The notes under the pieces are model-generated. The model saw only the letters and a program-made list of their open reading frames with translations. It did no database searches and had not been told where the DNA came from. A stretch of DNA of 64,000 bases. Source: an uncultured Oscillibacter sp. GTDB lineage: Bacteria; Bacillota; Clostridia; Oscillospirales; Oscillospiraceae. The stretch covers positions 1-64,000 of the forward strand of contig NZ_CAJUBK010000004.1 of assembly GCF_910584465.1 (NCBI RefSeq). The letters run 5' to 3'. Made by a program: the position numbers and the translations under genes. Shown here one piece after another: positions 18,757-28,508 of the stretch (its first letter is position 1; each line of letters begins with the position of its first letter).

Positions 18757-18939
18757 TCAGTAGTAACGCTTCTTGTTCTTGCGGGCGGCTTCGGACTTCT
18801 TGCGCCGCTTCACGCTGGGACTCTCGTAATGCTCACGCTTCCGGACCTCGGCCAGGACGCCGGCCTTGGCACAGCTGCGCTTGAAACGCTTCAGCGCGCT
18901 GTCGATGGACTCGTTCTCCTTCACATGGATCTCAGACAT
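18757..18939 (-). CDS. rpsU: Small ribosomal subunit protein bS21
   Basis: A 60-residue, highly basic protein of the usual S21 length, beginning MSEIHVKENESIDSALKRFK and ending in an Arg/Lys-rich tail (KRRKKSEAARKNKKRYY). S21 sits on the 30S platform and helps start translation. GGAGGGAGGG precedes the start. It is monocistronic, with a perfect consensus promoter and its own terminator. Its leader of about 70 nt can form two small stems (GCCAT/ATGGC and GTATCC/GGATAC); whether they regulate is unknown. Confidence 0.97.
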   Translation of the reverse strand: MSEIHVKENESIDSALKRFKRSCAKAGVLAEVRKREHYESPSVKRRKKSEAARKNKKRYY

Positions 18940-19018
18940 CTATATTTTCCCTCCCTCCGAGGTATCCGGCTATCTCCAGGATACTTTAAGGGCCATGTCA
19001 TATGGCTTCAACATCACT

Positions 19019-19047
19019 ATTATACAGATCCCGCCCAAACTTGTCAA
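19019..19047 (-). promoter_or_regulatory. Consensus promoter of rpsU
   Basis: TTGACA (19042-19047), exactly 17 bp, then TATAAT (19019-19024) on the minus strand, as expected for a highly expressed ribosomal gene. Confidence 0.9.
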
Positions 19048-19283
19048 GAGTGTTTTTCATAAAATCCCTCGAAGGAGCGCCGGATGCCGGGACGGGACGC
19101 GCCCTCCCCGCAAAAAACCGGACGCGTATGGCGCAGGCCCCTCCGGGACGGGCCGCGCCGCGGGACGGACCGGGGCGCCCGGGGCCGGAGGATCGCTCGG
19201 ACGGGGCCATGGCCGGGGCGCGGTGCGGCCCCCCTGTCCCCGGGGGATGCCGGATCTTTACCTGTACCGTCGGGAATTTACCC

Positions 19284-19312
19284 TTGCGATCCCGAGAGGC
19301 CCGTGCTATGCT
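19284..19312 (+). promoter_or_regulatory. Promoter of the msmK-type ATPase gene
   Basis: TTGCGA (19284-19289), a 17-bp spacer and TATGCT (19307-19312), about 25 bp before the gene's GAGGAGGAG ribosome binding site. The stretch between the two promoters (19048-19283) is GC-rich and I see nothing else in it. Confidence 0.65.
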
Positions 19313-19343
19313 TTTGCCAAAATCGATCGAGGAGGAGCCCATC

Positions 19344-20432
<1,089 letters not shown>

Positions 20433-20551
20433 GCCTCCCTCCCCGAGAGGGCTGCCGCCCAAAGGGCCCCCGGCCGCTCTGGCGGTCCGGTGTCAGGACG
20501 GGCCGGAGCGGCGGCAGCGCAGGCTACCGGCCATGACCATGGAGGTCCCCT

Positions 20552-21418
20552 ATGCCCCCACGTGCCAATGAGAAACGAGATATCCGGCCGGCGGCCCCCG
20601 ACGTCACCGTCCAGGGGCTGCTCGCCCTCCCTTCCGCCCGCATCCTCCCCCTCTCCGCCGGGGATCAGATCGCCGGCTATGGACAGACCGGGGACTACAT
20701 CCTGGCGGCGGCGGTCCAGGGGAACCTGACCGTCTCCGCCTACGAGCACTACGCCCTGCTCGACCCGGGGCAGGCGTACCTGCTGGCGGAGCCGGGGGAG
20801 TACACGGTCCAGGCCGTGTCCGACGGGCTGTACCTCCTGCTCCGGCTCCAGGGCGAGCTGACGCCCCGCCTGCTGGCGGACCGCCTGGCGGACGGCGGCG
20901 CCCTGTTCCACACCGGCGCGGCGGCAGTCCGGGAGGCGGCGCTCTCCCTGGCCGTCCTGGAGGACGAACAGGGCCAGGTCCCGGCCGGGACCGCCTCCGC
21001 CCTGGCCTACGCCATGCTGCTCAAGCTCCGGGACCTGCCGCGGACCTTCCGGGTGGACGCCGGGTCCCCCCTGGTGGAGGCCGCCGTGGCCATCATCCAG
21101 GAGGAGTTCCCCTTCCTGGAGGGCGTGGACGAACTGGCGGAGCGCCTGGAGGTCTCCGCCGCCCATCTGGGCCGGGTGTTCACCAAGAAGATCGGCACCT
21201 CCCCCGGCAAGTACATCACCCGCGTGCGGATCGAATACGCCAAGCTCCTCCTCCGGGACCCGGACACCACCATCGGCTATGTGGCGGAGGCCTCCGGCTT
21301 CGCCAACGCCAACTACTTCGCCAAGGTCTTCCGCCGGGAGACCGGCCTGTCCCCCAGCGAATACCTCGCGGCCGCCCCGCGGGGCCCCGCCGGCAACATC
21401 CCGCATTTTGGCATATAA
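20552..21418 (+). CDS. AraC-family transcriptional regulator (alpha-galactoside locus)
   Basis: A 288-residue protein with GGAGG six bases before ATG 20552. The N-terminal half (about 20-170) is a divergent cupin-like sensing domain. The last 100 residues hold two helix-turn-helices of the AraC type: VDELAERLEVSAAHLGRVFTKK and TTIGYVAEASGFANANYFAK, ending in FRRETGLSPSEYL. It lies between the sugar ATPase and the sugar-binding lipoprotein genes and ends in an intrinsic terminator, so it likely activates the downstream transport operon in response to sugar (inference). Confidence 0.9.
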   Translation: MPPRANEKRDIRPAAPDVTVQGLLALPSARILPLSAGDQIAGYGQTGDYILAAAVQGNLTVSAYEHYALLDPGQAYLLAEPGEYTVQAVSDGLYLLLRLQGELTPRLLADRLADGGALFHTGAAAVREAALSLAVLEDEQGQVPAGTASALAYAMLLKLRDLPRTFRVDAGSPLVEAAVAIIQEEFPFLEGVDELAERLEVSAAHLGRVFTKKIGTSPGKYITRVRIEYAKLLLRDPDTTIGYVAEASGFANANYFAKVFRRETGLSPSEYLAAAPRGPAGNIPHFGI

Positions 21419-21431
21419 TGTAAAAATCCAG

Positions 21432-21463
21432 GAGCCCCGGGAGACGGTCCCCCGGGGCTCTTT
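21432..21463 (+). terminator. Intrinsic terminator after the AraC gene
   Basis: GAGCCCCGGG/CCCGGGGCTC stem with a short loop, followed by TTTCCCTATATTTT, beginning 13 nt after the stop codon. It uncouples the regulator from the transport operon. Confidence 0.75.
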
Positions 21464-21545
21464 CCCTATATTTTATGTTTTGCACAAAAGGAAATCGCCG
21501 CATCTGTAGAAACTTAATGAATTTTTTGAAAACATGCCAAAATGT

Positions 21546-21591
21546 CACTTGACTTGCGCTTAAAGTGTGATTTCCAACATCCGGGTATATT
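21546..21591 (+). promoter_or_regulatory. Possible activator-dependent promoter of the sugar transport operon
   Basis: A TATATT -10 (21586-21591) has no recognisable -35 at the proper distance. An inverted pair CACTT-N12-AAGTG (21546-21567) covers the -35 region. This is the layout expected of an AraC-activated promoter, but the site itself is inferred from one sequence. The surrounding 21464-21688 is AT-richer leader with no gene. Confidence 0.4.
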
Positions 21592-21688
21592 TTATTTGAT
21601 CCAGTCCATTTACACCGCCCCTTGGAGCGTATTATGATTTATGCAGTTTCGATGAACCGTGCGAAATTTGAAGCAGAGGAGTGGAGTT

Positions 21689-22987
21689 ATGAAAAAGATC
21701 CCCCGCGTCGCTGCCATCGCTCTGGCCCTCACGCTGCTGCTCGGCCTGTGCGGCTGCGGAGCCGCCGATGGCAAAACGCACCTGACGTTCCAGATCTGGG
21801 ACGTCTACCAGCGCGACAGCATGGTGGCCATCTGCGACGCCTACACGGCCCAGCATCCCGACGTCGTCATCGACGTGCAGGTCACCAGCTGGAACGAGTA
21901 CTGGACCAAGCTGGAGGCCGCCGCCGAGTCCAACACCATGCCGGACATCTTCTGGATGCACACCAACCAGATCTTGTACTACACCGAGTTCGGGATGCTG
22001 GCGGACGTCACCGATCTTTATGACGACGTGGACCCCAACTATTACGAGGCACATTTCTCCGAGATCTCCCGGGGCAACGCCCAGGGCGTCGACGGGAGGA
22101 TGTACGGCGTGCCCAAGGACAAGGACAACATCGTCCTGTGCTACAACAAGGAGATGTTCGACGCCGCCGGCGTGGCCTACCCCGACGAGGACTGGACCTG
22201 GGACGACATGATGGACGCCTCCCAGAAGGTCTATGATACCTTGGGCAAATACGGCTATATGGCATACAACGACGACCAGTGCGGCTACTGGAACTTCGTC
22301 TACCAGGCCGGAGGCTGCATCCTCACCGAGGACAAGACCAAGGGCGGCTTCGATCAGGAGGGCACCCGGAAAGCCATGGCATTCTATATCGGGATCCAGG
22401 ACCAGCCCTGGTGCCCCGACCAGACCTATTTCGCCGAGACCACGCCGCAGACGGCCTTCTTCTCCGAGGCCGGATGCATGTACTTAGAGGGCAACTGGAA
22501 CCTGTGGGCCATGCAGGAGAATTTCCCCGAGATGCGCGGCAGATGGGACATCGCCCCCCTGCCCAAATGTCCCGATCCCGTCCAGGGAGACGGCCGGGCC
22601 ACCATCTCTAACGGCCTTTGCTACTCCACCGCCGCCCACGGCAAGACCCGGGACATCGCCCTGGACGTCATCAAGTTCTTCGGCACCGAGGAGGCTCAGC
22701 TGATCGCCAGCGGGTTCGGCGCGGCGGTCTCCGCCTATGACGGCACCGAGCAGCCCTATTTCGACGCCTTCGCCAACGCGGGCTACGACCTGGACCTGGA
22801 GATCCTCAACGACCAGTTCGAGTACGGCGTGCAGAGCGTCAACAACTCCGCCCGGCCCAAGTGGAAGGCGCCCGTCCTGGATGAGCTGAACAAGGTCTAC
22901 AACGGACAGCAGGGCTTCGACGCCGGGATGGACAACATCCAGGAGATCATCAACACCGAGACCGCCAAAAAACTGGCGAACCAGTGA
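21689..22987 (+). CDS. Sugar ABC transporter substrate-binding lipoprotein (family 1, MsmE-like)
   Basis: A 432-residue protein; MKKIPRV at 21689 is preceded by AGGAG. The signal peptide ends in a lipobox (LGLCGC; lipidated Cys at about 21 or 23). The mature part has the family-1 pattern: LTFQIWDVYQRDSM with an early Trp, VTSWNEYWTKLEAAA, MPDIFWMHTNQI, YGVPKDKDNIVLCYNKEMFDAAG and a late MYLEGNWNLWAM. It captures an oligosaccharide outside the cell for the two permeases that follow (14 and 16 nt gaps). The alpha-galactosidase downstream suggests raffinose, melibiose or stachyose (inference). Confidence 0.92.
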   Translation: MKKIPRVAAIALALTLLLGLCGCGAADGKTHLTFQIWDVYQRDSMVAICDAYTAQHPDVVIDVQVTSWNEYWTKLEAAAESNTMPDIFWMHTNQILYYTEFGMLADVTDLYDDVDPNYYEAHFSEISRGNAQGVDGRMYGVPKDKDNIVLCYNKEMFDAAGVAYPDEDWTWDDMMDASQKVYDTLGKYGYMAYNDDQCGYWNFVYQAGGCILTEDKTKGGFDQEGTRKAMAFYIGIQDQPWCPDQTYFAETTPQTAFFSEAGCMYLEGNWNLWAMQENFPEMRGRWDIAPLPKCPDPVQGDGRATISNGLCYSTAAHGKTRDIALDVIKFFGTEEAQLIASGFGAAVSAYDGTEQPYFDAFANAGYDLDLEILNDQFEYGVQSVNNSARPKWKAPVLDELNKVYNGQQGFDAGMDNIQEIINTETAKKLANQ

Positions 22988-23001
22988 GAGGAGGGGTTTT
23001 C

Positions 23002-23895
23002 GTGAATAAGGGAATGAAAATGTCCGCCGCCGCCAAGCGGGAACAAAACTGGGCTTATATCATGGTGGCCCCCACCATCATCGGCCTCATCGTGCTCAAC
23101 CTCTGGCCCTTCGTCCAGACGCTGTACACCAGCTTCTGCGAGCACCTGGGCTTCGGCCACTACAAGTTCGTCGGCCTCCAGAACTACATCGACATCTTCC
23201 AGCGCCCGGAATTCTGGCGGGCCACCTGGAACACCATCTACTTCTGCATCCTCACCGTGCCTCTGGGCCTGTTTTTGTCCTTGCTGGTGGCGATGCTGCT
23301 GAACGCCAAGATCCGCGGTAAGGGCGCCTTCCGGACCATCTTCTTCCTGCCCATGGTCTGCGCCCCCGCCGCCGTCACCATGGTGTGGCGCTGGATCTTC
23401 AACGGCGAGTACGGCATCCTGAACCAGGCCATGGGCACCCGCATCGGCTGGATCACCGACCCCAACGTGGTCATGATCGCCTGCGCCGTGGTGGCCATCT
23501 GGTCCAACATCGGCTATGACGCGGTGCTGCTGCTGGCGGGCCTGCAGAACATCTCCAAGTCCTACTACGAGGCGGCCAGCATCGACGGGGCCAACAAGGT
23601 CACCCAGTTCTTCCACATCACCCTGCCCATGGTCTCCCCCACGCTGTTCGTGGTCATGATCATGCGGCTGATGGCCTCCGTGAAGGTGTACGACCTCATC
23701 TACATGATGGTGGAGGACACGAACCCCGCCGTCACCAGCGTGCAGAGCCTGATGTACCTCTTCTACCGCGAGTCCTTCGTGGCGGGCAGCCGCGGCTCCG
23801 GCTCCGCCATCGTGATCTGGACCGTGCTCCTCATCGGCCTGGTGACCGTCATCCAGTTCCTCGGCCAGAAGAAGTGGGTCAACTACGACGTATGA
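23002..23895 (+). CDS. Sugar ABC transporter permease (MsmF/UgpA-like)
   Basis: A 297-residue inner-membrane protein. GTG 23002 is chosen because AGGAGG lies about eight bases before it. There are six predicted membrane helices. The cytoplasmic EAA loop is EAASIDGANKVTQFFHITLPM (about residues 193-213), which docks the ATPase. This is the first of the permease pair; its partner starts 16 nt later. Its place after the binding protein is the standard order of carbohydrate CUT1 importers. Confidence 0.93.
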   Translation: MNKGMKMSAAAKREQNWAYIMVAPTIIGLIVLNLWPFVQTLYTSFCEHLGFGHYKFVGLQNYIDIFQRPEFWRATWNTIYFCILTVPLGLFLSLLVAMLLNAKIRGKGAFRTIFFLPMVCAPAAVTMVWRWIFNGEYGILNQAMGTRIGWITDPNVVMIACAVVAIWSNIGYDAVLLLAGLQNISKSYYEAASIDGANKVTQFFHITLPMVSPTLFVVMIMRLMASVKVYDLIYMMVEDTNPAVTSVQSLMYLFYRESFVAGSRGSGSAIVIWTVLLIGLVTVIQFLGQKKWVNYDV

Positions 23896-23911
23896 GAAAG
23901 GAGGAGTCTTG

Positions 23912-24754
23912 ATGAAAACCACCGCTTCCCTGGAACGGTCCCGCAAGATGACCACGTTCCTCACCTACCTGGCTCTGATCCTGGGCTCCGTCATCATGAT
24001 CTTCCCCTTCGTGTGGATGATCCTCACCAGCTCCAAGACCATCCCCGAGAGCCTGGCCATCCCGCCCACGATCTTCCCCAAGGCGCTGATCCTGGACAAC
24101 TTCAAGGACGCCATGGCCAGCCTGCCCTTCCTGAACCTGTACTGGAACACGGCGCTGATGATCCTCTTCCGGGTGCTGTGCGCCATCGTGTTCAGCTCCA
24201 TGGCGGGCTACGCCTTCGCCAAGCTGAACTTCAAGGGCAAGGGCCTGCTCTTCGGCATCGTGCTGGTCCAGATGTCCCTGCCCAGCCAGATCTTTATCAT
24301 CCCCCAGTATCAGATGATCGCCCACATGGGCCTTGCCAACACGATCTTCGCCCTGGTCTTCCCGGGCATCGTCAGCGCCTTCGGCGTGTTCTTCCTGCGC
24401 CAGACCTACATGGGCATCCCCAATGAGATCGGCGAGGCCGCGTACCTGGACGGCTGCAACCAGTGGCAGACCTTCACCAAGGTCATGTTCCCCCTGACGG
24501 GGACCTCCGTGGCCGCTCTGACCATCTTCACCGCCGTGTTCGCCTACAGCGACCTGATGTGGCCCCTGGTCGTGAACTCCGACCTGAAGATGATGACCCT
24601 CAGCTCCGGCCTGGCGACCCTCCGGGGCCAGTTCACCACCAACTTCCCGGTGCTGATGGCCGGCTCCCTGCTGGCCATGCTGCCCATGGTCATCCTGTAC
24701 CTGATCTTCCAGCGCCAGTTCATCGAGGGCATCGCCTCCACCGGCGGCAAGTGA
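23912..24754 (+). CDS. Sugar ABC transporter permease (MsmG/UgpE-like)
   Basis: A 280-residue inner-membrane protein; ATG 23912 lies behind AAGGAGGAG. Six helices; the EAA loop reads GEAAYLDGCNQWQTFTKVMFPL (about residues 172-193). It forms the heterodimeric channel with the preceding permease, probably energised by the MsmK-type ATPase at 19344. The 336-nt stretch after it (24755-25090) holds a GC-rich hairpin (GGAGGGC/GCCCTCC, about 24764-24792) and then the alpha-galactosidase promoter; no gene is visible there. Confidence 0.93.
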   Translation: MKTTASLERSRKMTTFLTYLALILGSVIMIFPFVWMILTSSKTIPESLAIPPTIFPKALILDNFKDAMASLPFLNLYWNTALMILFRVLCAIVFSSMAGYAFAKLNFKGKGLLFGIVLVQMSLPSQIFIIPQYQMIAHMGLANTIFALVFPGIVSAFGVFFLRQTYMGIPNEIGEAAYLDGCNQWQTFTKVMFPLTGTSVAALTIFTAVFAYSDLMWPLVVNSDLKMMTLSSGLATLRGQFTTNFPVLMAGSLLAMLPMVILYLIFQRQFIEGIASTGGK

Positions 24755-25014
24755 TCCCCGCCGCGGAGGGCGCAGGGGCTCCCGCGGCCCTCCGTCCCAG
24801 GCTCCCGCGGCCCCTTTCGGGGGGACGCATCCGAAAAAGGCCCCCTCCGCTCCGCGCCCGGCATCCCGCCGGCGGCGGCGCGGGCGGCGGCCCCCTGGAC
24901 GGATCCGTCCACCTCCCTCCTCATCGACGGCCCCGGCGACCTGCCCCGCCGGGGCTGTCCGTATCTCACAGATCCCCGGCATGGGCGGAGCAAAAATTTG
25001 TCGACTTTCCGCTC

Positions 25015-25043
25015 TTGCTTCTCGGAGGGGGATCGCTTACAAT
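25015..25043 (+). promoter_or_regulatory. Promoter of the alpha-galactosidase gene
   Basis: TTGCTT (25015-25020), a 17-bp spacer and TACAAT (25038-25043). Just upstream lies AAAAATTTGTCGAC; its 8-mer AAATTTGT recurs next to the promoter of the second AraC gene, a possible shared site. Confidence 0.7.
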
Positions 25044-25090
25044 GGCCGCAGTTCCATTCCTCAAATCTATGACACTGTGAGGGACCGCTT

Positions 25091-27265
25091 ATGATACGTT
25101 GCGACAAGGGCCTGTTCACCCTGCACACGAAAAACACCACCTACCAGATGAAGGTCAACGGATACGGCGTGCTCCTGCACACCTACTACGGCCCCAGGGT
25201 CGGCGGCTGCGACCTGTCCTACCGCATCCAGTACACCGACCGCAGCTTCGCCCCCAACCCCGAGGAGGCCGGAGAGGACCGCGGCTTCTCCCTGGACGCC
25301 ATGCCCCAGGAGTATTCCACCTGCGGCGTGGGCGACTTCCGCCTCCCCTCTTTGGACCTGGAGCTGCCCAGCGGCAGCCGCAGCGCCGACCTGCGCTACA
25401 AGTCCTTCCGGCTGGAGGCGGGCAAGTACGCGCTGGAGGGCCTCCCCGCTTTCCGGGGCCCGGAGGGGGAGACCCTGGTGGTCGTCCTGGAAGATCCCGC
25501 CGCCCAGGTCGACGTCGAGCTGTGGTACGGCGTGCTGGAGGACTATGACATCATCACCCGGGCCGTCCGGCTCGTCAACCGGGGCGCCGGGACCGTCAAG
25601 GTCCGTCAGGCCGCCTCCCTCTGCCTGGACCTCACCCGGGGGGATCTGGACCTCATCACCTTCGACGGCCGGCACGTCATGGAGCGCTGCCCCGACCGGG
25701 CCCCCCTCCTCCCCGGCATCCGCAGCGCGGGCAGCATCCGGGGCACCTCCAGCCACCAGCACAACCCCTTCGTCATCCTCTGCGACCACGACGCCGGGGA
25801 GGACCACGGGCTCTGCTACGGGGCGATGCTCCTCTACAGCGGCAATTTCGAGGCCGCGGTGGAACGGGCCCAGTTCGAGGACACCCGCCTGGTCCTGGGC
25901 ATCCATCCCTATCACTTCTGCTGGGCCCTGGCCCCCGGCGAGAGCTTCACCACCCCCGAGGCGGCGCTCTGCTGCTCGAAGCAGGGCTTCTCCGTCCTGA
26001 GCCACCGGCTCCACCGGGCCATCCGGGAGCGGCTGATCCGCGACCCCTGGGCCGACCGGCCCCGCCGGGTCCTGATCAACAACTGGGAAGCCACCATGTT
26101 CGACTTCGACGCGGAGCGGCTGGTCCAGATCGCCGAGAGCGCCGCCCCCATGGGCATCGGCCTGTTCGTCATGGACGACGGCTGGTTCGGCGCGCGGGAC
26201 ACCGACGAGGCGGGCCTGGGCGACTGGATCGTCAACGAGAGGAAGCTCCCCGGCGGCCTGGAGGCCCTGGTCCCCCGCATCAAGGCCCTGGGCATGGACT
26301 TCGGCATCTGGATCGAGCCGGAGATGGTCAACGAGGACAGCGGCCTCTACCGGGCCCACCCGGATTGGGCCCTCCAGATCCCCGGCCGCTCCAAGGTCCG
26401 GGGCCGCCGGCAGCTGGTGCTGGACTTCTCCCGCCAGGACGTCCGGGACCATGTGTACGGGGCCTTGAAGGAGGTCCTCTCCAGCGCCGACATCTCCTAC
26501 GTCAAGTGGGACATGAACCGGAGCCTGGCCACGGTCTGGTCCGCCGCCCTGTCCCCGGAGCGGCAGGGGGAGGTCTACCACCGGTACGTCTGCGGCGTGT
26601 ACGACATGCTGGAGCGGATGCGCCGGGACTTCCCCAACATCCTCATCGAGGGCTGCAGCGGCGGCGGCGGGCGCTTCGACGCCGGGATGCTGTACTACAC
26701 CCCCCAGATCTGGTGCAGCGACAACACCGACGCCATCGACCGGCTCCGCATCCAGTACGGCACCTCCTTCTGTTATCCCACGTGCACCATGGGATCCCAC
26801 GTCTCCGCCGTCCCCAACGCCCAGACCGGGCGCTCCGTCTCCATCGAGACCCGGGGCGTGGTGGCCATGAGCGGCACCTTCGGCTATGAGATGGACCTGA
26901 GCGGGACCACGGAGGAGGAGAAGGAGATCATCCGCCGCCAGACCGCGTCCTTCAAGGAGCACGACGCCCTCCTCCGCCGGGGCGACCACTACCGCCTCAG
27001 CGATCCCTTCGCGGACGGGCCCTACACCGCCTGGGAGCAGGTCTCCCCCGACCGGCGGGAGGCCCTGGTCTCCGTGGTCTACGGCATCGCCCACGGCGCG
27101 CCTCCCTTCCTCACCCTGCGGCTCAAGGGCCTGGACCCGGCCCTCTCCTACCGGGTCAACGGCGAGGGGAGCTTCCCCGGCGACGTGCTGATGGAAGTGG
27201 GCTGGCCCCTGCCCATGTGCTGGGACGACTACCAGTCCTTCCAGTTCTACCTCACGGCGGTCTGA
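25091..27265 (+). CDS. aga: Alpha-galactosidase, glycoside hydrolase family 36
   Basis: A 724-residue cytoplasmic enzyme with no signal peptide. An N-terminal beta-supersandwich (about 1-310) precedes a TIM barrel with the GH36 motifs: VLINNWEATMFDF, FVMDDGWFG, DFGIWIEPEMVN, YVKWDMNRSL (nucleophile Asp near 474), EGCSGGGGRFDAGML and WCSDNTDAIDR (acid/base Asp near 544). It releases galactose from alpha-1,6-linked oligosaccharides such as melibiose and raffinose after import by the upstream ABC system. The length matches the usual 720-740 residues. It has its own promoter and a shared terminator. Confidence 0.96.
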   Translation: MIRCDKGLFTLHTKNTTYQMKVNGYGVLLHTYYGPRVGGCDLSYRIQYTDRSFAPNPEEAGEDRGFSLDAMPQEYSTCGVGDFRLPSLDLELPSGSRSADLRYKSFRLEAGKYALEGLPAFRGPEGETLVVVLEDPAAQVDVELWYGVLEDYDIITRAVRLVNRGAGTVKVRQAASLCLDLTRGDLDLITFDGRHVMERCPDRAPLLPGIRSAGSIRGTSSHQHNPFVILCDHDAGEDHGLCYGAMLLYSGNFEAAVERAQFEDTRLVLGIHPYHFCWALAPGESFTTPEAALCCSKQGFSVLSHRLHRAIRERLIRDPWADRPRRVLINNWEATMFDFDAERLVQIAESAAPMGIGLFVMDDGWFGARDTDEAGLGDWIVNERKLPGGLEALVPRIKALGMDFGIWIEPEMVNEDSGLYRAHPDWALQIPGRSKVRGRRQLVLDFSRQDVRDHVYGALKEVLSSADISYVKWDMNRSLATVWSAALSPERQGEVYHRYVCGVYDMLERMRRDFPNILIEGCSGGGGRFDAGMLYYTPQIWCSDNTDAIDRLRIQYGTSFCYPTCTMGSHVSAVPNAQTGRSVSIETRGVVAMSGTFGYEMDLSGTTEEEKEIIRRQTASFKEHDALLRRGDHYRLSDPFADGPYTAWEQVSPDRREALVSVVYGIAHGAPPFLTLRLKGLDPALSYRVNGEGSFPGDVLMEVGWPLPMCWDDYQSFQFYLTAV

Positions 27266-27301
27266 GCAGGAAGCGGCCGCTCCCGCATCTCCCCGCAAAC
27301 G

Positions 27302-27330
27302 AAAAGTGACCGCTCCCGCGGTCACTTTTT
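27302..27330. terminator. Bidirectional intrinsic terminator between convergent genes
   Basis: AAAAGTGACCGC-tccc-GCGGTCACTTTTT forms a strong stem with T-runs on both strands. On the minus side the hairpin contains the last codons of the AraC gene (stop at 27322-27324). Confidence 0.85.
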
Positions 27331-28182
27331 CATCTGCAGACGGTTCCGGGCCCGCCACTCCCTGGGGGAGACGCCGTAGCGCTTCTTGAAGGCCCTGGAG
27401 AAATGGAGCTGGTTCGGGTAGCCGCAGCGGACGGCGATGCTGCCGATGGGCTGGCTGGTCCCCTTCATCAGATCCGCCGCCTTGGACAGCCGCAGGCGGA
27501 TCAGGAACTCCTGGGGCGGACAGCCCATGCTCTCCTTGAAGAGCTTGCTGAAATAGCTCCGGTTCAGCTTGCAGACGTCGGCCAGCTCCTCCACGGTCAG
27601 CTCCCGCTGATAGTTGTGCTCCATATAGGTGATGGCCTCCTGGATATAGAAATCCTTCAGCTGGACCCCGTGGAGGGCCCTGCGGGTGGAGGAGGTCTCG
27701 ATCAGGGCGTCCAGGAACAAGAACAGGTTCCCGATCAGGTGGAGGCTGGAGGCGTCGGAGTGCCGGGCGATGTGGAGCATGATGTCCCTGACTGCCTGCC
27801 CCTGAGCAGGGCTCTGGGGCAGGTAGGCGGACTGGCGCTCGCCCAGTCCGGCGCTCTCCACGTACTCCGCCACCCGCAGCCCGTCGAACTCCACCCAGAC
27901 ATACTTCCAGGGCTGGTCCTTATCGGCCACGTAGGTGCTGATCTGTCCGGGACAGATCAAAAAGCCCTGGTCCTGCCCCAGGTCGTAGTCCCGCCGCACG
28001 CCGTCCCCGTCCGTGTTGTCCAGGTGCCCCCGGCCGGAGATCACATAGTGGAACAGATAGTGGTTGCGGACGTAGGGGCCGAAGGAGTGCAGGGGCGCGC
28101 ACTGTTCCCAGCCGTACTGATAGAGCCGCAGGTCCAGGAAGTTCTCGTTCGGGAAGACGGAAAAGGAATGATCCTCCACCAA
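27322..28182 (-). CDS. AraC-family regulator with N-terminal cupin domain
   Basis: About 286 residues. The frame opens at an ATG at 28251, but that lies upstream of the promoter found at 28220-28248. The start is therefore taken as TTG 28182, eight bases after AAAGGA, with GTG 28179 as the alternative. The N-terminal sugar-sensing cupin (about 1-150) includes LFHYVISGRGHLDN and QGFLICPGQISTYVADK. The C-terminal double helix-turn-helix has LTVEELADVCKLNRSYFSKL and SIAVRCGYPNQLHFSRAFKK. It resembles MsmR-type activators and sits convergent to the alpha-galactosidase, so it probably controls this locus. Confidence 0.9.
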   Translation of the reverse strand: MVEDHSFSVFPNENFLDLRLYQYGWEQCAPLHSFGPYVRNHYLFHYVISGRGHLDNTDGDGVRRDYDLGQDQGFLICPGQISTYVADKDQPWKYVWVEFDGLRVAEYVESAGLGERQSAYLPQSPAQGQAVRDIMLHIARHSDASSLHLIGNLFLFLDALIETSSTRRALHGVQLKDFYIQEAITYMEHNYQRELTVEELADVCKLNRSYFSKLFKESMGCPPQEFLIRLRLSKAADLMKGTSQPIGSIAVRCGYPNQLHFSRAFKKRYGVSPREWRARNRLQMKK

Positions 28183-28219
28183 GGTCCACGTCCTTTCTTG
28201 TAGGGGTCGATGCCGTTCG

Positions 28220-28248
28220 ATTGTACCACACTTTTCCAAAAAAGCCAA
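28220..28248 (-). promoter_or_regulatory. Promoter of the second AraC gene
   Basis: TTGGCT (28243-28248), a 17-bp spacer and TACAAT (28220-28225) on the minus strand. Transcription would start near 28213, giving a leader of about 30 nt. The 8-mer AAATTTGT lies just upstream of the -35. Confidence 0.7.
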
Positions 28249-28300
28249 CACAAATTTGCGGGGCCTCCGCCGATCGGATCCTCCGCGCTCCCCACCGCCC

Positions 28301-28487
28301 TAGAGCGTCGAAAAATAGGCGGGGTCCACCGGCGGGGAGGCAGAGAGTCACGAGAGGGGCCCAGGAAGGGCCCCTCTCGTCCTCGATCGATCAGTATCGA
28401 GGACTTTTTGAACGTCCTGGAAACTTGCTCCGCCTGTCGGGAAGACGTTTCGACAGGCAGAGGCGGCGGAGCCAAGGCTCCGCCGCC
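28301..28487 (-). repeat. Dispersed three-hairpin repeat, copy D (inverted relative to the others)
   Basis: On the minus strand the core runs 28460 to 28301 (160 nt). Stem i is GCCTGTCG/CGACAGGC. Stem iii is GAGAGGGGCCC/GGGCCCCTCTC, a compensated change relative to the other copies. Stem ii is disturbed in its 3' arm. The hairpin GGCGGCGGAGCC/GGCTCCGCCGCC (28462-28487) flanks its 5' side; the other flank has decayed. It is sense to, and 22 nt beyond, the minus-strand Sel1 gene, so it keeps the rule seen at the other sites. Confidence 0.8.
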
Positions 28488-28508
28488 CGTCTCCCCGCTC
28501 CCGGCCGC